A stretch of 50,331 nt of DNA from positions 1 through 50,331 of the forward strand of contig CAYTPY010000004.1 of assembly GCA_964439725.1 (NCBI GenBank), given 5' to 3'. This DNA comes from Croceibacterium_A sp964439725. Its GTDB lineage: Bacteria; Pseudomonadota; Alphaproteobacteria; Sphingomonadales; Sphingomonadaceae. The position numbers and the translations under genes are program-made. Under the pieces are notes generated by a model. That model saw nothing but the letters and a program-made list of their open reading frames with translations, made no database searches and was not told where the DNA came from. Positions 23,357 through 31,213 of the stretch are shown one piece after another. Position 1 is the first letter of the stretch, and each line of letters begins with the position of its first letter.

Positions 23357-23441
23357 TTGCCGAAAGATCCTCGTCCGCGGCGGCAGATACGCCGCTGCGC
23401 CGCACTTTGGAAGCTGCTGCGTCAAAAACTCGCGACGATCT

Positions 23442-23531
23442 TGGCGGAGAGGGTGGGATTCGAACCCACGTTACGGTTGCCCGTAAACCGCATTTCGAGT
23501 GCGGCGCATTCGACCTCTCTGCCACCTCTCC
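23442..23531 (-). tRNA. tRNA-Ser (anticodon CGA)
   Basis: Read on the minus strand, acceptor GGAGAGG (23525-23531) pairs with CCTCTCC (23446-23452), discriminator G at 23445 is followed by an encoded CCA. The anticodon stem CCGCA/TGCGG frames the loop CTCGAAA, so the anticodon is CGA, decoding TCG serine codons. GTGGGTTCGAATCCCAC is the T arm, and a long variable arm (TTTACGGGCAACCGTAA) marks a class II serine tRNA. Encoded CCA and complete stems make it likely functional. It lies 85 bases upstream of the sigma gene in the same direction. Confidence 0.96.
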
Positions 23532-23662
23532 GCAAGGGCGCCGGGGCGCAATTAGAGGGCCAGGTCGTCTGGGAGCGCGGCGGTTAGCGGAAGCGCTGGG
23601 CCTTGCCAACCCCTACCGATAGCCCCGTTACAATCGGACTGGGGATTGTGAACGGGGGAACC

Positions 23663-23690
23663 TTGTCGCTGTCACTCGGTAATCTATACC
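23663..23690 (+). promoter_or_regulatory. Possible hspQ promoter
   Basis: TTGTCG (23663-23668) and TATACC (23685-23690) are spaced by 16 bases, close to the housekeeping consensus. The start codon at 23694 or 23700 is only 3-9 bases after the -10, so a transcript from here would be leaderless or nearly so. A GGAAC (23657-23661) followed after 15 bases by CGGT also resembles a poor EcfG site. Confidence 0.3.
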
Positions 23691-23693
23691 GCA

Positions 23694-24080
23694 ATGACGA
23701 TGGACCGTTCGCAATTCTACTCCGCCCAAGCCGGCCGCCGGATCGAAGCGCCGCGTCATGCGGAAGCACGCTTTGCCATCGGCGACGTCGTGAAGCACAA
23801 GCTGTTCGACTTCCGCGGCGTCATCTTCGACATCGATCCCGTGTTCGCCAACAGCGAAGAATGGTACGAGGCCATTCCGCAGGAACTGCGTCCGCGCCGC
23901 GATCAGCCTTTCTACCATCTCCTGGCCGAGAACGACGAGTCGTCCTACGTCGCCTACGTCAGCCAGCAGAACCTGCTGGACGATGGGAGCACCGGTCCGG
24001 TGGACCATCCAAGCGTGCATCAACTGTTCGAAAGCTTTGCGGGCGGACGCTATCGCTTGCGCCGCAGCCTGACGCACTAA
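23694..24080 (+). CDS. hspQ: Heat shock protein HspQ (YccV family)
   Basis: The 128-residue protein carries the HspQ/hemimethylated-DNA-binding domain. Matching segments are ARFAIGDVVKHKLFDFRGVI, then PVFANSEEWYEAIP, QPFYHLLAEND and AYVSQQNL. In enterobacteria HspQ is a small cytoplasmic protein that binds hemimethylated DNA and enhances Lon proteolysis. The N-terminal extension of about 20 residues is longer than the E. coli form. ATG 23694 and the in-frame ATG 23700 are both possible. It converges on the ABC permease with 3 bases between. Confidence 0.85.
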   Translation: MTMDRSQFYSAQAGRRIEAPRHAEARFAIGDVVKHKLFDFRGVIFDIDPVFANSEEWYEAIPQELRPRRDQPFYHLLAENDESSYVAYVSQQNLLDDGSTGPVDHPSVHQLFESFAGGRYRLRRSLTH

Positions 24081-24083
24081 ACC

Positions 24084-24983
24084 TCAGCTCTTGATCTTCC
24101 ACCCGCTCTTGAGCAGCCGGTAGGTCACATATCCGAGCAGCAGATTGAGAGCGCCGACGCCGAGCGCGGCCCCGATCACCGCTTCGTTGGTGTTGCCGAT
24201 GTCGCTTTCACCGATGAACCCGAAGCGGAAGCCGCTGATCATGTAGAAGAACGGGTTGGCGCGGCTGATCGCCTGGAACAGCGGCGACAGGTTCCCGATC
24301 ACGTAGAACGTACCCGAAAGCAGCGACAGCGGCGCGACGACGAAATTGGTGATGGCCGCGGCGTGATCGAACTTCTCCGCCCACATGCTGGTCATCAGGC
24401 CCATCAGCGCCAGCATGGTCGAACCCATCAGGCCGAACCAGACAATCGCCCAGGGATGCGCCGCCATCATCTCGACTCCGGGCCACAATGCGACCGCCAA
24501 GGCCACGGCGCCGCCGACCATCAAGGCGCGGGTTATCGCCGCAGCGATGATGCCGATCATCAGTTCGGCTTCGGTCAGGGGCGGCATCAAAAGGTCGATG
24601 ATCGTGCCCTGCAACTTGCCCGTGAGAAGCGAGAAGCTGGAGTTGGCAAAGGCGTTCTGCATCATGCCCATCATGATGAGGCCCGGAGCGACGAAAGTGG
24701 CGAACGATACGCCCAGAATCTCGCGGCTGCCCCGCCCCATCGCGACGCTGAAAATGATCAGGAACAGCAGCGTGGTGACGGCAGGCGCCCAGACAGTTTG
24801 CGTCTGCACCTTGAGAAACCGGCGCACCTCCTTCATATAGAGGCTCCACAGCCCGATCCGGTTGAACCCGGCGATCAGCGGCTGTCCTCTGGGCGGAAAT
24901 CTCTGCCCGACACTGACGTTCGTGTCGATGAACTCGGCCTGCTGGGTGGAGCTGACCGGCACGGCGGGGGCTTGATCGGCCAT
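24084..24983 (-). CDS. ABC-2 type transporter permease
   Basis: This 299-residue membrane protein has about six hydrophobic segments and the ABC-2 signature FYVIGNLSPLFQAISRANPFFYMISGFR is shortened here to its core GNLSPLFQ and NPFFYMISGFRFGF. Such permeases pair with a separate ATPase to move polysaccharide, lipid or drugs outward. It begins MADQAPAVPVSSTQQ, a soluble tail before the first helix. The matching ATPase gene is not in the window, so it lies elsewhere or this is an orphan permease. Its start (24983) diverges from gcrA across about 77 bases. Confidence 0.85.
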   Translation of the reverse strand: MADQAPAVPVSSTQQAEFIDTNVSVGQRFPPRGQPLIAGFNRIGLWSLYMKEVRRFLKVQTQTVWAPAVTTLLFLIIFSVAMGRGSREILGVSFATFVAPGLIMMGMMQNAFANSSFSLLTGKLQGTIIDLLMPPLTEAELMIGIIAAAITRALMVGGAVALAVALWPGVEMMAAHPWAIVWFGLMGSTMLALMGLMTSMWAEKFDHAAAITNFVVAPLSLLSGTFYVIGNLSPLFQAISRANPFFYMISGFRFGFIGESDIGNTNEAVIGAALGVGALNLLLGYVTYRLLKSGWKIKS

Positions 24984-25060
24984 GCGGGGCGACTATCGGT
25001 CCGACCTCGTGCTGGCAACACTTTGTGCGGCTGCGTCCGCCGACTGACGATGGAATTCGA

Positions 25061-25741
25061 ATGAGCTGGACTGACGAACGTATCGCCACACTGACCAAGA
25101 TGTGGGAAGGTGGCGCAACCGCGAGCCAGATCGCCGAGGAGCTTGGCGGCGTGTCGCGCAACGCGGTGATCGGCAAGGCGCATCGCCTGGGTCTCAAGGC
25201 CCGCCCGTCGCCCGTCAAAGCCAACGAGCCCAAGCCGGCTCCTGCCGAGCGCAAGCCGGCAGAGGCGAAGCCGGAGGCCAAGGCCAAAGCGCCCAAGCCT
25301 GTCCCCTCTGCGCCCGAACCCAAAGCCCAAGAGGAGGCGCCGCCTCCGCCGGCGGCCAGCGCCGACATCCCCAGCCAACCGCTGCCGAACCGCGAGCCCG
25401 CCCAGCCGCGCGTGGTCTCCGTCGGTCCGGGTGGTTTCCTGCGCCAGGGCCCGGGAGATCAGCAGGCGCCCATTCCGCCCGCGCCGCCGCGCCGGCTGGT
25501 GCCAGCCAAGCCGAGCCCCGAGATTGCGGACAAGACCAGCCTGCTGGATCTCAACGACCGTGTCTGCCGCTGGCCGATGGGGCACCCGGGCGAACCCGAT
25601 TTCCACTTCTGCGGCGAGAAGGTGAATCCCGGCTTCCCGTATTGCGTCGAGCACTGCGGCCGGGCCTTCCAGGCTCAGCTGCCGCGCGGTGCGCGCCGGC
25701 CCCCGCCGCCGCTGCCGTTCGGCGGGCCGCGGGTACGCTAA
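25061..25741 (+). CDS. gcrA: GcrA family cell cycle regulator
   Basis: The 226-residue protein begins MSWTDERIATLTKMWEGG and continues SQIAEELGGVSRNAVIGKAHR, the GcrA helix-turn-helix that binds CcrM-methylated GANTC sites. A long Ala-Pro-Lys linker (about 50-150) leads to the conserved C-terminal sigma-70-binding part with VCRWPMGHPGEPDFHFCG and YCVEHC, where cysteines and histidines may hold a metal. It is an activator of cell-cycle genes in alphaproteobacteria. The start is at the conserved MSWTDE; the frame extends upstream only by chance. Confidence 0.94.
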   Translation: MSWTDERIATLTKMWEGGATASQIAEELGGVSRNAVIGKAHRLGLKARPSPVKANEPKPAPAERKPAEAKPEAKAKAPKPVPSAPEPKAQEEAPPPPAASADIPSQPLPNREPAQPRVVSVGPGGFLRQGPGDQQAPIPPAPPRRLVPAKPSPEIADKTSLLDLNDRVCRWPMGHPGEPDFHFCGEKVNPGFPYCVEHCGRAFQAQLPRGARRPPPPLPFGGPRVR

Positions 25742-25753
25742 ACCCCAGGTTTG

Positions 25754-27115
25754 TTACCGTGAAAGTCGCGGCGCTCCGGTGGTGGGGCGCCGCGCCGGCG
25801 GCACATGCCTGTCGACCACGAAAGCGGCGGCCGACATCAGGACCGCGCCGATCGCCAGCACCGCGAAGAACGGTATCAGGCTGCCCTGCCCGAGATCGAT
25901 CAGCCATCCACCGAGCCCACTTGCGGCAATCGCCCCCGCCCGGCCGACGAAGATGCCGAAGCCGATGCCGGCCGACCGGCATGACGGTGGGTAACCGTAC
26001 GTCATGATCGCATAGAAGCTGGCAATGCCGGCGCTGAAGATCGCCGCGGCGAGGCCGATCAGGGCAACCACTCCCAACCGCTGCGAGTCGCTCGGGGCAA
26101 GCGGCAGCCGCTCGAGCACGACGGTCAGAGCGACGAGCGTCACCAGCAGGGTTGTGCTGATCACCGCCATGACGATCCGCGAGCCGAAGCGCTGCACCAG
26201 AAGGCCGGCCGCGATCGAAGACGCGATCGATGTCAGGCCGGCCACCGAGACGGCATAAGAGGCCTGCTCGAAGGTGAAGCCCTTGGCGGTGAGGAATGTC
26301 GTCGACCAGTTCAAGATGCCGTAGGCGACCATCGTCGCCGCGGCGAAAGCGATGCCGATGCCCAGATTGAGGCGCAGGTTGCTCCGGTCGAACACGCCCA
26401 CGGCGGCGCCGGCGCGGTCGGTATGATGCTGATCGGGGCCCAGTTGAATATCCCGGTCGAGGACTTTGCGCGCCACTATCCGGGCTTCCTCGTGCCTGCC
26501 GCGGGCCATCAGGAACGAGGGGCTGTCGCGAAGCAGGCCGAGGATGAGGAACACGACGAGGAAGGTGCCCGCGCCGATCACTACGAAGGACCCGCGCCAG
26601 CCAAAGGCGTCGACCAACGTCGGAGCCAAGGCGGCCACGACCAGGCCCCCCGCGGGTGTTCCGACCGACAGCGTCGTCACACCGACCGAACGCCACCGTT
26701 CCGGAAGCCATTCGCCGGCCAGAGTGATCGCGTTGGCGTAGGCGGAGCCGAATCCGAGGCCGCCGATCAGGCGCCAAGCAGCCATGTCCCAGATGCCGCT
26801 CGACCAGCTGGCGCCGATGGTGGCGAGCGAAAAGACGATCGTGGCCAGGGCGAGCGACCAGCGGCGGCCGACCGTGTCGCCCAGCCAGCCCCCGGCCCAG
26901 GATCCTATTCCGAAACCGACGAGGGCTGCGCTCATCGCCCAGCCGAAGCTGGTCCGATCGGTGCCGAAATCGTCGATCACCAGCGGCGCGACGATGCCCA
27001 GAACTTGCGCGTCCATGCCGTCGCTGATGAGCACCAGCATGCAGATCACGAAAGTGATGATGGAAAATGTCTTGAGCGGCGCGCGCGAAATCGCCTCGCT
27101 GAATGATGTCGTCAC
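25754..27115 (-). CDS. MFS transporter, aromatic acid/H+ symporter type (AAHS)
   Basis: This 453-residue transporter has 12 hydrophobic segments. Features of the aromatic acid:proton symporter family are DGMDAQVLGIVAP near the start (helix 1), GWLGDTVGRRWSL in the loop between helices 2 and 3, and RLIGGLGFGSAYANAI in helix 4. Relatives import 4-hydroxybenzoate, vanillate or gallate. GTG 27115 follows GGGGGAG, a good ribosome site. It neighbours SDR, MarR and TonB genes further along, consistent with uptake of an aromatic or acid substrate, but the substrate is inferred. Confidence 0.82.
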   Translation of the reverse strand: MTTSFSEAISRAPLKTFSIITFVICMLVLISDGMDAQVLGIVAPLVIDDFGTDRTSFGWAMSAALVGFGIGSWAGGWLGDTVGRRWSLALATIVFSLATIGASWSSGIWDMAAWRLIGGLGFGSAYANAITLAGEWLPERWRSVGVTTLSVGTPAGGLVVAALAPTLVDAFGWRGSFVVIGAGTFLVVFLILGLLRDSPSFLMARGRHEEARIVARKVLDRDIQLGPDQHHTDRAGAAVGVFDRSNLRLNLGIGIAFAAATMVAYGILNWSTTFLTAKGFTFEQASYAVSVAGLTSIASSIAAGLLVQRFGSRIVMAVISTTLLVTLVALTVVLERLPLAPSDSQRLGVVALIGLAAAIFSAGIASFYAIMTYGYPPSCRSAGIGFGIFVGRAGAIAASGLGGWLIDLGQGSLIPFFAVLAIGAVLMSAAAFVVDRHVPPARRPTTGAPRLSR

Positions 27116-27455
27116 ACCGTCTCCCCCGGATTTTGCTTTGCCGCGAAGATGGCATGAGCCCCGCTCTCAGGGAAGCAAAATGCGGATCCGGGCGGGGGAC
27201 GCAGATTCGAGCTCGGATGCCACTGTCGAGCGCCCGGCCAAATGGGGCAGCCGCACGACAGCCCGAGATGCGTCAACCAATCACCCCAGTAATCGCACCG
27301 ACTGGCTCCCGGCAATTGCGGCGCGAGCATGGCAACACGACCTTGGATCTGAAGGTGATCGACAGCCGTGAAAGTAATGGAGGGTTGGAAAGATCGCTTT
27401 TGATAATTTTTGAAGGACATTGCCCCTGTTTGTCCTTCGGACAAGGAGAATACCG
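27116..27455. other. Intergenic region between AAHS symporter and DUF4168 gene
   Basis: This 340-base stretch separates divergent genes, so it should hold both promoters. It contains a 13-bp inverted repeat with one mismatch (27126-27138 and 27173-27185, core ATTTTGCTT/AAGCAAAAT). It also has a TTGTCC-TTC-GGACAA hairpin at 27429-27443 just before the DUF4168 ribosome site. I see no ORF with coding character and no RNA family here. Confidence 0.5.
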
Positions 27456-27902
27456 ATGAAGAAGATTGCTTATACAATCGCCGGCGTGATGCTGGCGGCG
27501 GGTACGGCTCATGCGCAGCCGGCTGATGAGGCTGCGGCAGCGGAGCATGGCGCCGAGCACTCCGCGCCCTCAGGCGCAGACGCTGCGGCATCGCCAGACC
27601 CGGCCGCCGAGGCGGCTGCTCCGGCCGACGCGCTCGGGGCCGAGGCGTCCACCTCTGCCGAAGTGACCGAGGCGGAGATCGACAGCTTCGCTCGTGCCAC
27701 GGTGAAGCTGCATGAAATCCAGGGCGATGCTTCGATAGCCGAGGACCAGAAGCAGTCGGCAATGGCTGCGGCGGTAACCGAGGCCGGCCTCGATGCCGCC
27801 AAGTACAACGAGATCGGACAAGCCGCGCAGGCGGATGCCGACCTCCGTGCCCGCGTCCAGACCGCCATGTCACGTTACGCAACGCCCGGCAGCGACGGCT
27901 AA
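27456..27902 (+). CDS. DUF4168 domain secreted protein
   Basis: A 148-residue exported protein with a signal peptide (MKKIAYTIAGVMLAAGTAHAQ, cleavage after AHA near residue 20), an Ala/Glu/Pro-rich linker (about 22-70), and a helical DUF4168 domain. The domain reads FARATVKLHEIQGD, then AAVTEAGLDAAKYNEIGQAA and VQTAMSRYA. DUF4168 proteins are periplasmic, often near stress genes, of unknown function. ATG 27456 follows GGAGAATACC; the upstream part of the frame is noise. Gene ends are marked by the terminator at 27923-27957. Confidence 0.8.
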   Translation: MKKIAYTIAGVMLAAGTAHAQPADEAAAAEHGAEHSAPSGADAAASPDPAAEAAAPADALGAEASTSAEVTEAEIDSFARATVKLHEIQGDASIAEDQKQSAMAAAVTEAGLDAAKYNEIGQAAQADADLRARVQTAMSRYATPGSDG

Positions 27903-27922
27903 GTTCCCTCGGTGAGGGTCGC

Positions 27923-27957
27923 ACCGCGCGGCAGCCCCCCGCTGCCGCGCGGTTTTT
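27923..27957 (+). terminator. Rho-independent terminator after DUF4168 gene
   Basis: ACCGCGCGGCAGC and GCTGCCGCGCGGT form a perfect 13-bp stem with loop CCCCC, then TTTTT. It ends the DUF4168 transcript and, because of the A-rich other side (only a few A's), may also help separate the SDR gene that ends at 27963. Confidence 0.9.
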
Positions 27958-27962
27958 AATGA

Positions 27963-28910
27963 CTAGCCTCCTGCGGGTGAAACCGATTGGTCTCGCCCAG
28001 GATCGGCCTTGGACTGTTTCTCCGGCGCCTGCCTGCTACCGGCCGCCATCAGGTTGCGGACCATTTCCGCCCTCATCGTTTCGAACCTCACGCGACCCGG
28101 CGTCGGCTCATCGTCCGGGAACGCCTCCTCGATTTCGCGGTGGCGCTGCTTCACTTCTTCGAGGAACTCGCGGTTGGTGAAGATGTAAAAGCGGTTCTCC
28201 CTGATCGCACCCACTACCGCTTTTCCAGTATCGTAAGGATCGATCGCGCCGCGCATCGCGTCCCAGAGGTCTTTCAGGTATTGCGGGGCAGCGTCTTCCT
28301 GGATGTTCTCGGGATTGTCCTCAGGCAGAGGGACCATCGCGGTGCGAGTTGCGCCGGGGAAGAGGCAGGAGACGCCGATACCTTGCTTGGCCAGCTGCAT
28401 CCGTAAGCTCTCGGAGAAGCCGCGTACCGCATATTTCGCGGTCGAATAGGCAGCCAGGCCCGGCAGCGGCACGACGCCCGCCATGGAGCTGGTGTTGACG
28501 ATATGGCCGCCCTCGCCCTGCTCGCGAATAATAGGAGCGATGATCTTAGTGCCATTGATTACGCCGCCTAGGTTGATCGCGATCGCTCTGTCCCACTCCT
28601 CGAAGTCCTGACTGGCTGCGGTACCGCCGCCATTCACACCGGCATTGTTGCACAGCACATGGATCCTGCCGAAAACCTCCAGCGTCTCGCCAGCGGCATC
28701 GCGTAGCGACTGCCTGTCGGCGACATCGGTTTTCACGAAATGCACGGCGTTGCTGCCGGATAGCTGCGCCTGCGCTTGGGCGATATGGTCGTCGCTCCAA
28801 TCGGCCACCGCGACTTTCATTCCTTCTTCGAGGAACGCACGCGCCATGCCGAGGCCAATGCCGCTGGCACCGCCCGTAATGAAGGCGACCTTGCCGGTCA
28901 GCTGTTCCAT
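27963..28910 (-). CDS. Short-chain dehydrogenase/reductase (SDR)
   Basis: The 315-residue SDR has the cofactor glycine loop TGGASGIG (residues 13-20), the NNAG motif at about 89-92 (LCNNAGVNG), and catalytic Ser-Tyr-Lys with YSTAK. A longer C-terminal tail (about 240-315) rich in charged residues is unusual for simple SDRs. An Asp in VAVADWSDDHI after strand 2 suggests NAD preference. AAGGAAAAGG precedes ATG 28910. It lies 21 bases after a second SDR, and the two share closely similar N-termini, indicating duplication. Likely oxidises an alcohol intermediate in the local pathway. Confidence 0.86.
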   Translation of the reverse strand: MEQLTGKVAFITGGASGIGLGMARAFLEEGMKVAVADWSDDHIAQAQAQLSGSNAVHFVKTDVADRQSLRDAAGETLEVFGRIHVLCNNAGVNGGGTAASQDFEEWDRAIAINLGGVINGTKIIAPIIREQGEGGHIVNTSSMAGVVPLPGLAAYSTAKYAVRGFSESLRMQLAKQGIGVSCLFPGATRTAMVPLPEDNPENIQEDAAPQYLKDLWDAMRGAIDPYDTGKAVVGAIRENRFYIFTNREFLEEVKQRHREIEEAFPDDEPTPGRVRFETMRAEMVRNLMAAGSRQAPEKQSKADPGRDQSVSPAGG

Positions 28911-28931
28911 CCTTTTCCTTCCGTTGCCGTG

Positions 28932-29801
28932 TTACTCGTCGCGGAACTGCCCAAAGTCCGGAGCTTCCTCTACGCGGTCGGGCACCGCTGCCAATACGGC
29001 CTCGGCGCGGGCTCGCATCGCCTCTTTGTAGAAGCCATGCGTGACGATGTAGGTCTGATTGGCGAGGATCCCTTCGGCAACCAATTCGCCTACGGCGTCC
29101 GGTTCCATCCAATTCTCGCCGACGATGCGTCGGTGCAGTCTAGCTTCCTGTGCCTTGAAGCCGCTGGCCTCGAACAACTCCTTGGGTCGGTTGGCCTGGG
29201 TTTCGTGGATGTTGGATTTGACCGGGCCGGGCAACAGGATGGAGACGCCGATGCCTTTTTCCATCAACGCAGGTTTGATCGCCTCGCAGTAGTGGCACAC
29301 CGCAGCCTTGCTGGCCCCGTAGATCGCCAAATGCTCTGGCATGACGACTTCCGCCGCCAAGCTAGCGGTGGAGACGATGTGCCCTCCCCGGCCATGCGCG
29401 ACCATCTGCGGCAGGAACTCCACGAATCCGTTGATCACGCCACCCAGATTCACTCCGAATCCGAAGTCATAATCAGCATACGTCGCCTGCAGGATCGGGC
29501 CCTCCAGCCCGACACCGGCGTTGTTCACGAGTATGTCGATCCCGCCGAAGTCGTCCTGCATCTTTCGCGCAGCTTCGCGATAACGCGCACGGTCTGTCAC
29601 ATCGAGCTGCAGCGCTGATACGGCGTTGGAGCGGTCGCCGCCGCGGAACGAGGCCAATGCGGCATCTATGTGGTCCTGCCTTAGGTCGGCCAGTACGGCC
29701 CGCGCGCCTCTCCTCACCAGAGCCTGCGCAATGCCGAGCCCGATGCCGCTCGCTCCGCCGGTGATGAACGCCGTCTTCCCTTCGAAGCCTTCGATCGACA
29801 T
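28932..29801 (-). CDS. Short-chain dehydrogenase/reductase (SDR), second copy
   Basis: The 289-residue SDR starts MSIEGFEGKTAFITGG and has TGGASGIGLG, NNAGVGLEG and the active-site YGASK. ADLRQDHID after strand 2 points to NAD. ATG 29801 has GGGGAG 5 bases upstream; the longer frame to 29876 would include an unusual N-terminus. It is the first gene of an SDR pair, sharing layout with the next SDR though with clear differences, so they probably act on successive or related substrates. It faces the GAF-domain gene across about 174 bases. Confidence 0.87.
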   Translation of the reverse strand: MSIEGFEGKTAFITGGASGIGLGIAQALVRRGARAVLADLRQDHIDAALASFRGGDRSNAVSALQLDVTDRARYREAARKMQDDFGGIDILVNNAGVGLEGPILQATYADYDFGFGVNLGGVINGFVEFLPQMVAHGRGGHIVSTASLAAEVVMPEHLAIYGASKAAVCHYCEAIKPALMEKGIGVSILLPGPVKSNIHETQANRPKELFEASGFKAQEARLHRRIVGENWMEPDAVGELVAEGILANQTYIVTHGFYKEAMRARAEAVLAAVPDRVEEAPDFGQFRDE

Positions 29802-29975
29802 CGGTTCTCCCCGCTGCGCTATTCGGCCAATGCATTGCGCATCGTTCGGCGAAAGGAAAGGCGGCGTGGCTCGCAAGGCTTGCTTTGCCAGCTTCTTTTG
29901 GACAGTGGTGTCAATAAGGCTCGCAAGTCAGCCGGCACCGAACGGTGCATCGAAAACACAAGGTCGTACAGCATC

Positions 29976-30443
29976 GTGGCACAAGCTAGAGCCGAGACGG
30001 TCGGCGGCCTCCTAGATGAGGACACGGTCCGAAGCCGGGACAATTCCGCATCTGTTGGCGAGGCATCGCTGAACTCGCTCGCCGAGATTGCGCGGCGCCT
30101 GATCGGCTGTCATGCGGCGATCATTGTTCTTGCCGATAAGCGGTCAGTCCACTTTGCATCCGCTGCGAGCGAGGATCTTTCCCAGAGCGCTCGCGGCGCA
30201 GCGGACCCCTTGAAGGCCCAAGCCCTTGGCTTCGCATTCTACGCCGGTATCCCGCTACGCACGTTCGACGGCCACCTGCTCGGCACCTTGGCGCTCGTCG
30301 ATCGGGAGCCGCGCTCATTGAGCGAAGAGCAGCTCGGCACGCTCAAACTGCTGGTTGGCGTCGTCGTAGAGGTGGTCCAGTTCCGCCGCGTGGCGCAGCA
30401 CGATCGGGCTGCGGCGACGCTGGGCGGATTATCAATCCGCTAG
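29976..30443 (+). CDS. Small GAF-domain protein
   Basis: The frame encodes a single GAF domain of about 155 residues from GTG 29976: SLAEIARRLIGCHAAIIVLAD, then FAFYAGIPLRTFDGHLLGTLALVDREPRSL is broken here; the part AGIPLRTFDGHLLGTLAL is the classic GAF strand pair, followed by LSEEQLGTLKLL. No output domain is attached, so it would need a partner. The frame extends to TTG 29835 but the extra segment is basic and unlike a domain. No strong ribosome site supports either start. It ends 56 bases before the MarR gene's stop on the other strand. Confidence 0.65.
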   Translation: MAQARAETVGGLLDEDTVRSRDNSASVGEASLNSLAEIARRLIGCHAAIIVLADKRSVHFASAASEDLSQSARGAADPLKAQALGFAFYAGIPLRTFDGHLLGTLALVDREPRSLSEEQLGTLKLLVGVVVEVVQFRRVAQHDRAAATLGGLSIR

Positions 30444-30499
30444 TAGCAGGCGGCTCAAAGCACGGACGCAGCGCAGGGGCCGCCGCAGAGCTCCACGGG

Positions 30500-31084
30500 T
30501 CAGCGGGCGGCTCGATCACGCGCCCGGCGGACGCCCCGCTCCGCCACAACTTCCTGTGCGATCTGCGTCAGCGAGCGGCTGATATCCACCACTTGCGCAG
30601 CCGACAGGCGCCGCGTGATACGCGAGAAATAAGCCTGCCGGCGGCTACGAATGTCGTGAAACAACTCGCGACCTTCAGCGGTGGGCGCAACGATCATGGC
30701 TTTTCGGCTGCCCGGCTCGAACTCTCGCGAAACGAGCCCTCCCGCCACCAACGCCTTGACCGCGCGGCTGACTTCCGCCGGATCGGCCTCTGCCGCATCA
30801 CCGATGTAACTGGCGGTTGCCGGTCCCGAGATGCAGACGAACGCCAGAACACGCCACTGCGCGACCGACAGCCCGAATTCCGACTGCAACTTGCGGGAGG
30901 TTTCCCGGTCGATCATTTTTGCGAGCACCAGCAGGCGGGGCGACAAGCTGGCCTCGCCGATCATCTGCCAAATTGCCGGAAGCTCGTCGGTCTCCCCAGA
31001 CGCTCGCTCAGGCGCGTCGGAACTCGGAAGGTCGAGTCTGTCGGGTAGCACCTCGCTCAAAACCGACCGTGTCCTTTCTGCCAT
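30500..31084 (-). CDS. MarR family transcriptional regulator
   Basis: The 194-residue regulator has a long N-terminal tail and a MarR winged helix: REFGLSVAQWRVLAF-like region (SEFGLSVAQWRVLAFVCISG), the recognition part DPAEVSRAVKALVAGGLV, and the wing SREFEPGSRKAMIVAPT. MarR proteins are dimeric ligand-sensing repressors, often of aromatic or stress genes. It diverges from the TonB receptor, with 129 bases between that hold two TTGACAAnnCAA motifs, so it probably controls that receptor and itself. Confidence 0.85.
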   Translation of the reverse strand: MAERTRSVLSEVLPDRLDLPSSDAPERASGETDELPAIWQMIGEASLSPRLLVLAKMIDRETSRKLQSEFGLSVAQWRVLAFVCISGPATASYIGDAAEADPAEVSRAVKALVAGGLVSREFEPGSRKAMIVAPTAEGRELFHDIRSRRQAYFSRITRRLSAAQVVDISRSLTQIAQEVVAERGVRRARDRAAR

Positions 31085-31122
31085 GCCGCGCTTGCCACAG
31101 TATTGCAGCTAAGCAGGGTTTC

Positions 31123-31134
31123 TTGACAAATCAA
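31123..31134. promoter_or_regulatory. Candidate MarR operator, copy 1
   Basis: TTGACAAATCAA contains a TTGA/TCAA palindrome, the size and TTG...CAA shape typical of MarR sites. It lies between the divergent MarR and TonB receptor genes, and the TTGACA could also serve as a -35 element. A related motif lies 38 bases on. Confidence 0.3.
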
Positions 31135-31160
31135 CAATAGGGACTGAAGCTACGCCCGCG

Positions 31161-31172
31161 TTGACAACACAA
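31161..31172. promoter_or_regulatory. Candidate MarR operator, copy 2
   Basis: TTGACAACACAA matches copy 1 at ten of twelve positions in the same direction. It is 41 bases before the TonB receptor start. The pair may be two regulator sites or two -35 elements. Confidence 0.3.
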
Positions 31173-31213
31173 GACGTGGCCGCGGAATGCGCGCACACGC
31201 GGGGAGAGACCAG

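Noticed and set aside
25767..25794. CGCGGCGC...GCGCCGCG hairpin as terminator of gcrA
   Set aside because: It lies within the coding end of the AAHS symporter and has no T run; it could slow transcription but is not a clear terminator.
25551..27155. 534-codon minus-strand frame overlapping the AAHS symporter and the end of gcrA
   Set aside because: It is another frame of the symporter gene; the true frame shows 12 hydrophobic helices and family signatures, whereas this one is very rich in Arg, Gly and Asp.
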